NCBI GenBank assembly: GCA_026713345.1
Contig: JAPOOQ010000229.1
Location: forward strand, 1 to 20,039
Length of the DNA: 20,039 nt
Direction of reading: 5' to 3'
Origin: Gemmatimonadota bacterium
GTDB taxonomy: Bacteria; Gemmatimonadota; Gemmatimonadetes; Longimicrobiales; Gaopeijiaceae
The translations under genes were made by a program, and so were the position numbers. Below the pieces are notes generated by a model. It did no database searches. It was not told the origin of the DNA and saw nothing but the letters and a program-made list of their open reading frames with translations. Positions 9,501 through 19,111 of the stretch are shown one piece after another. Each line of letters starts with the position of its first letter. Within the stretch, counting starts at the first letter, position 1.

Positions 9501-11037
9501 AGCTCGCGACCCGGGTGGAGGCGTGGAGCGGGGGACGCCGCAACCTGCGCGCAGAGGGCACGGTCCCGCTCGACCTGCGTCTGGCGACGGTCGACCGCAT
9601 TCCGGACGGGCCGGTGGACCTGCGGGTGGAGGCCGACTCCTTCCCGGCGGCGATGGTTCTCGGCGGGCTGGATGGCCTGGAGGGGGTTGCGGGCACGGTG
9701 AGCGGCGACGTGACGCTCCGGGGGCGGCCGTCGGCGCTGGAACCCGACGGCTCGCTGCACCTGAGGGACGGGGAGGCGACGGTGGCCGCCTTCGGCACGC
9801 GGCTGTCCTCGGCGGAGATGAATCTGGATCTGGATCCCAGCGGCGTCGTGACCGTGGACGGCTCGGCGGTCTCGGGGGGCACTCTGGACGTCCGCGGCAC
9901 GGTGGATCTGGTCAGCTTCCAGGACGATGTCGGGCTGGAACTCGCCTTCTGGCCCAGGGAGTTCCAGATCGTGAACCGGCTCGACATCGAGGCGGCGGTC
10001 ACGGGTGACTCGGTCGTGCTTACCAACACCTTCAACTACCCCCTCATCCTGGGTTCGGTCGAGGTGGTCGACGCCACGGTCGACATCGACGAATTCGAGC
10101 GGAGCGCCGAGGTCGTGGACCTGTACGACCCGGTTCTCTTCAGCGCGGCTACGGTGCAACTCGGTCTGGGCGCCGAGGACGACGCGGCGGACGAGCGCGT
10201 TCCCTTCCTGCAGAACCTGCGTCTCGACGTGAACCTGGCCCTGGGACGGGGGAACCAGATCAGGTCCCGCAACATGGACGCGACGGCAGCGGGAGACCTC
10301 TCGCTCACCTTCGACCGGGCGGGGAACCAGTTGATCGTCTACGGCGACGCGAACCTCATCAGGGGGACCTACAGACTCGGTTCCCGCAGCCTGCGCATGA
10401 TGGAAGGGGTCTTCCGCTTCCCTGGGACGCCGGGGTTCGACCCGGGGATTTCGGTGACCGCGGTGACCCGGCTGGCCACCTGCGACGGCGAGCCGCAGGA
10501 GATCACCACCAACATGCACGGCACGCTCTTGCGCCCCTATGTCAACATCCAGAGCGACGCCGAGCGCACGACTTCGGAGTCGGAGCTCTACAACCTGCTC
10601 ATCCTAGGCCGCTGCTCCTCCACGCTGCTGGGTTCCGGCGGCACGGCCTCGGTCGATGCCGGCCGGGGATATCTGCTGAGCCAGTTCGGCAACGTGATCG
10701 GCAATCAGTTCGCACGGGAGTTCGACCTGGACTATCTGTCGGTGTCGCAGCCTGACTACGGACTGGCCACCACGGCCCTCGGCACCTCGTCGGTCCAGGT
10801 GGAGGTGGGGCGCTATCTCCGGGACGATGTCTTCCTGATCGGCGTATACCGGCGCGGCTACTGCGCCGATCCCACCATCCCCGTCAGCAGCGGCGGCATG
10901 AGGGTCGAGGTCGCACTGCCCGGGGCCATGACCATGGAGAGCTTCTTCGAGGGGCGCTGCACCCGCGAGCAGTACCGCGGGCTCGACGACATCTCTCTCC
11001 AGCTGGCCCGGATCTGGGGATTCTCCTTCTTCCGCGA

Positions 11038-11050
<13 letters not shown>
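6548..11050 (+). CDS. tamB: TamB-like translocation and assembly / lipid-transport protein
   Basis: This 1500-residue protein has a basic N-terminus, one membrane anchor at about residues 34-57 and a very long periplasmic region of beta-strand repeats. It ends in a TamB (DUF490) C-terminal domain from roughly residue 1150, with 'GNQIRSRNMDATAAGDLSLTF', 'YGDANLIRGTYRLGSRSLRMMEGVFRF' and 'VQVEVGRYLRDDVFLIGVY'. TamB and related AsmA-like proteins form hydrophobic grooves bridging inner and outer membranes. They serve in outer-membrane protein assembly with TamA and in phospholipid transport. The length is somewhat above the E. coli protein (about 1260). It starts two bases after the Omp85 gene and its stop lies within the start of uvrA (13-base overlap). 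Four periplasmic cysteines are confined to the last ~200 residues. Start choice: the ATG gives a basic N-terminus directly before the anchor. Confidence 0.88.
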
Positions 11051-13929
<2,879 letters not shown>

Positions 13930-13932
13930 GGG

Positions 13933-13983
13933 TGATATATCAAGGTATATATTTGTTGGCGGAAAATATATGATGATATATCA
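13933..13983. repeat. AT-rich nested inverted repeat with two identical 10-bp palindromes
   Basis: The self-complementary decamer TGATATATCA occurs at 13933-13942 and again at 13974-13983, 41 bp centre to centre. Between them lies an inner inverted repeat (ATATATTT at 13947-13954, AAATATAT at 13964-13971, 9-base loop), making the whole block nearly symmetric. Only 13 of 51 bases are G or C in an otherwise very GC-rich region. It starts 4 bases after the uvrA stop and ends 42 bases before the 3' end of the convergent nuclease-like gene. It could be a bidirectional terminator, a protein-binding or recombination site, or a scar of an insertion. Confidence 0.65.
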
Positions 13984-14025
13984 GTAGCTGCCTGATCAGA
14001 TCTCCTGACAAATGTTGGGGAGTCC

Positions 14026-15579
14026 TCACCCCCGCTCCACCTCGAACCCCACCACGTTCCGCTCCACCCTGCTGAACTCCACGCCCACCAGAAACACCTC
14101 CCCACCCCCGCCCCGGTACTTGTCCGCATAGCGCTTGGCCTTCAGTTGCGCCATCGCGGCCCCCTCCGGCTCCAGCTCCACCACCTTGAACTCGAACAGG
14201 TAGACGTTCTCCCCAAAGCGCACCGCCATGTCCAGGCGGCCGTGGCTGGTGCTGTCCTCCACCGTGATGTCCAGCCCCAGGGCGGCGAAGTAGGAGTAGA
14301 ACACGCTCGCGTAGTAGCCCTCGTAGTCCGCGATGTCGTTGTTCGTGTACCACTCGTAGGGGATGCTGGAAAAGAATGCCTTGAAACAGGCTTCCAGGCC
14401 GGCGAAGTCGTTCTTCTCCAGGAGCTCGTGAAGGCGGACGCTGTTGGCCATCTGCCGCGTCGCGTCCTTCACCAGGTAGCGCAGCAGGCTCTCGTGGAGG
14501 CTCTGCCGCACTTCGCGATTGGGATAGCCCAGCCGATAGAGCGGCTTGCCCCCCAGGTCCGCTTCCCCGGTGATGGTCAGATACCCGGTCTGGAATAGCA
14601 GCGCCTCGGTCGAGATGTGGTCCACGTCGAAGGTGGACAGCAATTCGCTGCCGCCCACCATCGCGCCCAACTTCACCGAACTGACGCGGCGCCTGAACAG
14701 CGTATCCAGAAGAAAGGTAGGCGTGCCGGTTTCGAACCAGTAGGCGCCGAACTTCCGGCGGCGGAAAAGCAGCAGGATGTCGAAGGGGTTGTAGACCTCC
14801 TCGCCCAGCCAGCGGTAGCCGTTGTACCACTCGCGGATCCGGTCCCGGTCCAGCCCCGGCAGTTCGGGAGCGAACACGGTGTCAAGATCCCGGTCCGTGT
14901 AACCGCAAATGGCCGAGAACGCCGGCTCCAGCGTGATGTCGATCAGGTTGTTGAGGCCCGAGAACAGGCTGACCTTGGAGAACTTGCTCACCCCCGTGAA
15001 GAAGCTGAACCGGATGTGCCGGTCCGCGTCCTTGACGACCCCGTAGACACCGCGCAGGAAGTCGCGGTTCGCGCGTGCGATGTCCGGCGCGTCGAGCGCG
15101 TCAAGGATCGGCTTGTCGTATTCGTCGACCAGGACGGCAACGCGCTGCCCGACCTTGCGGTGAAGCGCTTCGACCAGCGCCGCGAGCCGCTCGGGACCGG
15201 TGCGGCACGCCGAAGCCACACCCGCCCGGCGTTCCACGGCGTCGAGCTGCGCCATGAGATTCGTGAGCAGCGACCCCGGCTCCGTGAAGTTGCCGCCGCC
15301 GAAGCTCAGCCGCAGCACGGGGTAGCGTGTTGACCAGTCCCAGCGGTCGTGAATGTCCAGCCCGCGGAATAGCAGCTCGTTTCCTTCGAACAGTTCCTTG
15401 CAGGTGTCCAGAAACAGGCTTTTCCCGAAGCGCCGGGGCCGAGACAGGAAGTAGTGCTTGCCCTCTTCCAGCAGGCGGCGCACGAAGGCCGTCTTGTCGA
15501 CGTAGTAGTAGTCTCCGCTACGGATCTCCCGGAAGGTCTGGATGCCGAGGGGCAGTTTGCGCCTGTCTGGGGAGGTCAT
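14026..15579 (-). CDS. AAA-ATPase-like / PD-(D/E)XK nuclease-superfamily protein
   Basis: This 517-residue protein matches the AAA-ATPase_like family (PF09820) with a C-terminal PD-(D/E)XK domain (PF08011 type). The N-terminus 'LPLGIQTFREIRSGDYYYVDKT' is typical of it. A Walker A-like 'RPRRFGKS' is at 47-54 and Walker B 'LVDEYDKPI' at 150-158. The nuclease-like motif is D450 in 'GRLDMAV' followed by 'FEFKV' (E463, K465). No biochemical role is established for the family; it is often expanded and patchily distributed, suggesting horizontal spread. Here it is the only minus-strand gene, sitting alone between two plus-strand blocks. The ATG at 15579 fits the family N-terminus; no strong Shine-Dalgarno motif precedes it. 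Both the ATPase and nuclease key residues look intact. Confidence 0.9.
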   Translation of the reverse strand: MTSPDRRKLPLGIQTFREIRSGDYYYVDKTAFVRRLLEEGKHYFLSRPRRFGKSLFLDTCKELFEGNELLFRGLDIHDRWDWSTRYPVLRLSFGGGNFTEPGSLLTNLMAQLDAVERRAGVASACRTGPERLAALVEALHRKVGQRVAVLVDEYDKPILDALDAPDIARANRDFLRGVYGVVKDADRHIRFSFFTGVSKFSKVSLFSGLNNLIDITLEPAFSAICGYTDRDLDTVFAPELPGLDRDRIREWYNGYRWLGEEVYNPFDILLLFRRRKFGAYWFETGTPTFLLDTLFRRRVSSVKLGAMVGGSELLSTFDVDHISTEALLFQTGYLTITGEADLGGKPLYRLGYPNREVRQSLHESLLRYLVKDATRQMANSVRLHELLEKNDFAGLEACFKAFFSSIPYEWYTNNDIADYEGYYASVFYSYFAALGLDITVEDSTSHGRLDMAVRFGENVYLFEFKVVELEPEGAAMAQLKAKRYADKYRGGGGEVFLVGVEFSRVERNVVGFEVERG

Positions 15580-15733
15580 CGCTCAAGTGCCCTTGCGGTC
15601 GGCGGGAGTCGGGAGGGAGGAACGCTAGACGCGCGGTCGGCGGCGAGCAAGCCCGCGCCCAGGCTTCGGCCCTAACGAACCCCGCGCGCGAGCGGTCGAA
15701 GATGCAGGCGATTCCCGACGCAAGGAGCAACCA
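15580..15733. promoter_or_regulatory. Divergent intergenic region with a direct repeat
   Basis: These 154 bases separate the divergent nuclease-like gene and dioxygenase gene, so promoters for both probably lie here or overlap the gene starts. The 11-mer GCGGTCGGCGG occurs at 15595-15605 and 15633-15643 in the same orientation, 38 bp apart. A shorter GCGGTCG occurs further right. I could not place convincing -35/-10 boxes. The repeat may be chance in GC-rich DNA or a regulator site. Confidence 0.4.
15722..15727 (+). promoter_or_regulatory. Strong ribosome binding site of the dioxygenase gene
   Basis: AAGGAG lies 6 bases before the ATG at 15734. It is the clearest Shine-Dalgarno motif in the window and supports this start over the internal in-frame ATG at 15791. 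Confidence 0.7.
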
Positions 15734-16525
15734 ATGCACCACCACGACTACGGCGGACTGCACGAGGACCTGAAACGCACGGGCGCCGCGATGAAGCGTC
15801 GCGACGTGCTGAGGCTGGCGATGGGAGGGGTGGGGATGGGCGCGGTGTACCTCTTCGGGCGTGCCGACGAGGTCCGCGGTGTGGAGGGCGGCGGCGCGAA
15901 CTGCGAGAAAATCCCGGAGGAGACCGCGGGCCCCTTCCCCGCGGACGGGTCGAACGGGCCCGATGTGCTGAGCAAGGCGGGCGTGGTCCGCTCGGACATC
16001 CGCTCGAGCTTCGCGGGCCTCTCGGGGGCGGCGGCCGGGGTGCCGCTGACGGTGATGCTGCAACTCGTCGAACTGCAGCAGGGCTGCGCGCCGGCAGCCG
16101 GCCTTGCGGTGTACGTGTGGCACTGCGACGCCGCCGGTCTCTATTCGCTCTACAACAGGGGCGCCACCGACCAGAACTACCTGCGCGGGGTCCAGGAGAG
16201 CGACGCGGGTGGAGAGGTTTCGTTCACGACGATCTTCCCGGGCTGCTACAGGGGCCGCTGGCCGCACATCCACTTCGAGATCTTCCGGGACCTGGCCGCC
16301 GCGGCCGACGCGGGGGACAAGATCGCGACTTCGCAGCTCGCCTTCCCGGAAGCCGCCTGCGCGGAGGTGTATGGGGCACAGGGCTACGATGCGAGCGCGC
16401 GCACCTTCCAGCGCGCCTCGCTCACCCGGGACAGCGTCTTCCGCGACGGCGTCGACCGGCAGATGGCCACGATGTCCGGCGACGCGGCCTCGGGCTTCGC
16501 CGCGGAGCTGACGATAGCGGTGTAG
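15734..16525 (+). CDS. Intradiol ring-cleavage dioxygenase, probably Tat-exported
   Basis: The family uses non-haem Fe(III) to open catechol-type rings between the two hydroxyls (protocatechuate 3,4-dioxygenase / catechol 1,2-dioxygenase). In this 263-residue protein the four iron ligands are visible: Y137 in 'CDAAGLYSLYN', Y172 in 'PGCYRGRWPHIHF', and H178 and H180 in 'PHIHF'. R175 matches the catalytic arginine. The N-terminus has a twin-arginine motif (KRRDVLRLA, R22-R23) and a hydrophobic stretch (AMGGVGMGAVYLFG), so export of a folded, metal-loaded enzyme is likely. It may be soluble in the periplasm or anchored. Exported intradiol dioxygenases are a known but poorly characterised branch and the substrate is unknown. 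No other catechol-pathway gene is visible here. A hairpin follows the stop. Confidence 0.9.
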   Translation: MHHHDYGGLHEDLKRTGAAMKRRDVLRLAMGGVGMGAVYLFGRADEVRGVEGGGANCEKIPEETAGPFPADGSNGPDVLSKAGVVRSDIRSSFAGLSGAAAGVPLTVMLQLVELQQGCAPAAGLAVYVWHCDAAGLYSLYNRGATDQNYLRGVQESDAGGEVSFTTIFPGCYRGRWPHIHFEIFRDLAAAADAGDKIATSQLAFPEAACAEVYGAQGYDASARTFQRASLTRDSVFRDGVDRQMATMSGDAASGFAAELTIAV

Positions 16526-16547
16526 AGAGCCGGGCCGCTCCGGCTCT
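16526..16547 (+). terminator. Hairpin directly after the dioxygenase stop
   Basis: A perfect 8-bp inverted repeat (AGAGCCGG / CCGGCTCT, arms 16526-16533 and 16540-16547, 6-base loop) begins at the first base after the stop codon. There is no following T tract, so it may be an inefficient terminator or a 3'-end stabiliser that separates the dioxygenase from the downstream three-gene cluster. Confidence 0.45.
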
Positions 16548-16583
16548 GGACCTGGCCGGACGGGCGCGACACAATGGAGGACG

Positions 16584-17816
16584 ATGAGAAAACTCGTTGT
16601 CCGCCTCCTTGCACTCTTCCGACGAGCCTCGCTCCTGCTGCTGAGGTTGCGGGGCAGAACACCCGCCGACGCCGCTGCCGAACGCGTACTCAGCGGTCGG
16701 TCCTGGGACGAGTTCTGCGACACGCTCAAGGCCGCCGGAGCCGCGCTCACCTTCCCCGGCGCGCCCCGGGACCCCTTCAATCAAGCCGAGGGTCACCGCT
16801 ACCTGAGCCGTCTGGCCCGCGGCGGGCTGATGGCGTTCGTCGAATACGCCGACCCTCGCGCGCCCGTGCTGCACCGGGTCGCCCACGAGACGGTCAAGCT
16901 GGGAAGCGACAACCCCGACAACTACTACCAGACGGCCGCCATCCGCGGTGACTACGACTACCGGATCAGCGGGCGGCGCAACACGGTCCGCTACCTCGGC
17001 TTCGGCACCCAGGCCGGGCACTACGGGGAGGGCGGGGGGATGCCGCCCACCGGCTACATCGAGGCCGCGGAGCTCGACATCGCCGAGGACGGCCGCTTCG
17101 AACTGATCGTCAGCAGCCGGAAGCACGACGGCAACTGGCTGCCGATGACGGCCGAGAGCGGCACGCTGATCGTGCGCCAGACCTTTCTGGACCGGGAAAC
17201 CGAGGCGCCGGCCGAGCTGCACATCGAGCGCATCAACTGCCCGGCGGACGAAAAGCGGCCCCGTCCCCTGACGCCGGAGCAGATCGACGAGGGGCTGAAG
17301 TCCGCCAGCACGCTGGTGGCGGGCGCCGCGATGCTCTTCGCCAACTGGGCGCGCGGCTTCCGCAAGCACAGCAACACACTGCCCATGTTCGACCCCGACG
17401 TGTCGCTCGCGGCGGGCGGTGACCCCAACATCGTCTACTATCACAGCCACTGGGCCCTGGCCGAGGACGAGGCCCTGCTGATCGAGACGACCCCGCCCGA
17501 GTGCGAACACTGGAACTTCCAGCTCAACAACTACTGGATGGAGTCGCTGGACTACCGCCATCACACCATCCACACCAACAAGCACCTCGCGCACCACGAG
17601 GAGGACGGATCCGTGCGCATCGTGGTCGCCCACACCGATCCCGGGCTGCCGAACTGGCTGGAGACGGCCGGCCACACCTCGGGCACGATGTGTTTCCGGT
17701 GGATCCGGGCGAAGGACCATCCGCAGCCGCGGACCCGGCTGGTGAAGCTGTCGGAAGCCGGGCGCCTCGCCGCTGGCCGCAGCCGCGGGGGATTGTCCGC
17801 CGCCGGCGAGCAATAG
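16584..17816 (+). CDS. DUF1214 domain-containing protein
   Basis: This 410-residue protein has the DUF1214 hallmark region at about residues 299-375: 'LLIETTPPECEHWNFQLNNYW', 'DGSVRIVVAHTDPGLPNWLETAGH' and 'GTMCFRW'. The domain has no established function. A relative, DUF1254, often sits in the same proteins, but I do not recognise it here; the first ~280 residues are family-specific. The N-terminus is basic and hydrophobic (RKLVVRLLALFRRASLLLLRLRG), perhaps a membrane-associating helix rather than a clean signal peptide. A GGAGG lies 3 bases before the ATG at 16584. The next gene, a sulfotransferase, starts 22 bases after the stop, so the two probably share a transcript and act on one substrate. 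Confidence 0.82.
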   Translation: MRKLVVRLLALFRRASLLLLRLRGRTPADAAAERVLSGRSWDEFCDTLKAAGAALTFPGAPRDPFNQAEGHRYLSRLARGGLMAFVEYADPRAPVLHRVAHETVKLGSDNPDNYYQTAAIRGDYDYRISGRRNTVRYLGFGTQAGHYGEGGGMPPTGYIEAAELDIAEDGRFELIVSSRKHDGNWLPMTAESGTLIVRQTFLDRETEAPAELHIERINCPADEKRPRPLTPEQIDEGLKSASTLVAGAAMLFANWARGFRKHSNTLPMFDPDVSLAAGGDPNIVYYHSHWALAEDEALLIETTPPECEHWNFQLNNYWMESLDYRHHTIHTNKHLAHHEEDGSVRIVVAHTDPGLPNWLETAGHTSGTMCFRWIRAKDHPQPRTRLVKLSEAGRLAAGRSRGGLSAAGEQ

Positions 17817-17838
17817 CGGCCTCGCAGGGAATCCTCCG

Positions 17839-19107
17839 ATGGAGACCCCGACCGACTACCGTCGCCCGTACCGCCCCCTCCCGGTCGCGCTCTTCAACCG
17901 GGCAGGCCGGATTGGCCGGCGGCTCGGCTTCGGCGACAGACTGGACATCGGCCGCATGATCGCCGCCGCCAAGCGCAGGACCGGGCTCCGCGACTTCGGC
18001 GACGAGTGGTTTCTGCAGCCCCTGGACGTCCTCGTCCGGTCGATCAACCGGGAGGCGCGCCTGACTCCGCTCGGCATGCGAATCCAGCGTTCGCGGATCG
18101 TGTCGGCGCTGTCGACCCGGCTGCGGGTGGAGCGTCTGCTGCGTGAGCGGCCGAAGATCCTGGAGGCGGACCTCGGGAAGGTCATCGTCATCGCCGGGTT
18201 GCAGCGCACCGCGACCACTACGCTGCACCGGCTGATCGCGGCCGATTCCCGTGTGCGCGCGCTCAGGTCGTGGGAATCGCTGAGTCCGGTCCCGCTTCCC
18301 GGCGAAAGGCCGGGCGATCCCCGGCGGCGCATGCGCGAGGCAAAGCGGGCGGCCGCGGCGATCGGCTTCCTGGCGCCCGACTTCCTCGCCATTCATCCGG
18401 TTCGGTACGATGCGCCGGAGGAGGAGATCTTCCTCCTCGACCTCTCCTTCATGAGCCAGAGCCCGGAAGCGATGATGCACGTGCCGAACTACTCGCGCTG
18501 GCTCGAGGGCCGGGATCACACGAAGTGCTACGAGTACATGCTCACCCTGCTCAGGGTCCTGCACTGGCAGCGCCCGGGCGACCTCTGGGTGCTCAAGACC
18601 CCCCATCACATGGAGCACCTCGACGTCGTGCTGGACGTTCTGCCCGGCGCGTGCATCGTCCAGACGCACCGCGATCCGAAGCGGTCGATACCGTCGTTCC
18701 TCAGCATGGTGGCGCATGGACGCGGCATCCTGAGCGACCACGTCGACCCGGAGGAGATCGGGGCGCACTGGATGCGCAAGACGCTCCGCATGATGGAGCG
18801 CTCGATCGCCGTGCGGAGCACAGCGGGCGCCGGCGCGTTCGTCGACGTATCGTACCGGGATCTGGTCGCGGATCCGATTGGCGAATTGCGCAGGGTGTAC
18901 GAGGCCGCGGAGATTCGCTTCACCCGGGAGGCGGAGATGACGGCGAAGGCCCTCTCAGCGCGGGACGTGAAGAACCGCCACGGCAGGCACGTCTATTCCC
19001 CGGCCGGCTTCGGCCTCGACGACGAGACCATCGACCGGGCCTGCGCCTTCTACCGGCGGGAGTACCACATACCCGACGAACGTGCTCCGTTGCGAAGAGA
19101 CGGGTGA
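17839..19107 (+). CDS. PAPS-dependent sulfotransferase family protein
   Basis: Sulfotransferases move sulfate from PAPS to a hydroxyl or amine. In this 422-residue protein the 5'-phosphosulfate loop is 'GLQRTATTTL' (residues 120-129, the GxxRxGTTxL type with Ala in place of Gly). The 3'-phosphate region is 'THRDPKRSIPSFLSM', with R278 and S283. Other family landmarks are 'LKTPHHMEHLDVVLDVLPGA' and 'VSYRDLVADPIGELRRVY'. It fits the Sulfotransfer_3 group, whose members include enzymes acting on small molecules and lipids; the acceptor is unknown. There is no signal peptide, so it is cytosolic, as expected for a PAPS user. It starts 22 bases after the DUF1214 gene and ends 4 bases before the SDR gene, so translational coupling is likely. 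Confidence 0.9.
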   Translation: METPTDYRRPYRPLPVALFNRAGRIGRRLGFGDRLDIGRMIAAAKRRTGLRDFGDEWFLQPLDVLVRSINREARLTPLGMRIQRSRIVSALSTRLRVERLLRERPKILEADLGKVIVIAGLQRTATTTLHRLIAADSRVRALRSWESLSPVPLPGERPGDPRRRMREAKRAAAAIGFLAPDFLAIHPVRYDAPEEEIFLLDLSFMSQSPEAMMHVPNYSRWLEGRDHTKCYEYMLTLLRVLHWQRPGDLWVLKTPHHMEHLDVVLDVLPGACIVQTHRDPKRSIPSFLSMVAHGRGILSDHVDPEEIGAHWMRKTLRMMERSIAVRSTAGAGAFVDVSYRDLVADPIGELRRVYEAAEIRFTREAEMTAKALSARDVKNRHGRHVYSPAGFGLDDETIDRACAFYRREYHIPDERAPLRRDG

Positions 19108-19111
19108 CCCG

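Noticed and set aside
8105..10519. Long open frame (804 codons) antisense to the tamB-like gene
   Set aside because: GC-rich codon use on the sense strand leaves few antisense stops. The translation is rich in Arg, His, Pro and Gly and matches no family I recognise, while the sense strand encodes a clear TamB-like protein.
13930..14025. CRISPR array, plasmid iterons or an insertion-sequence end
   Set aside because: There are only two short repeat copies with no regular spacers, no transposase gene and no visible target-site duplication. Only the symmetric repeat itself is supported.
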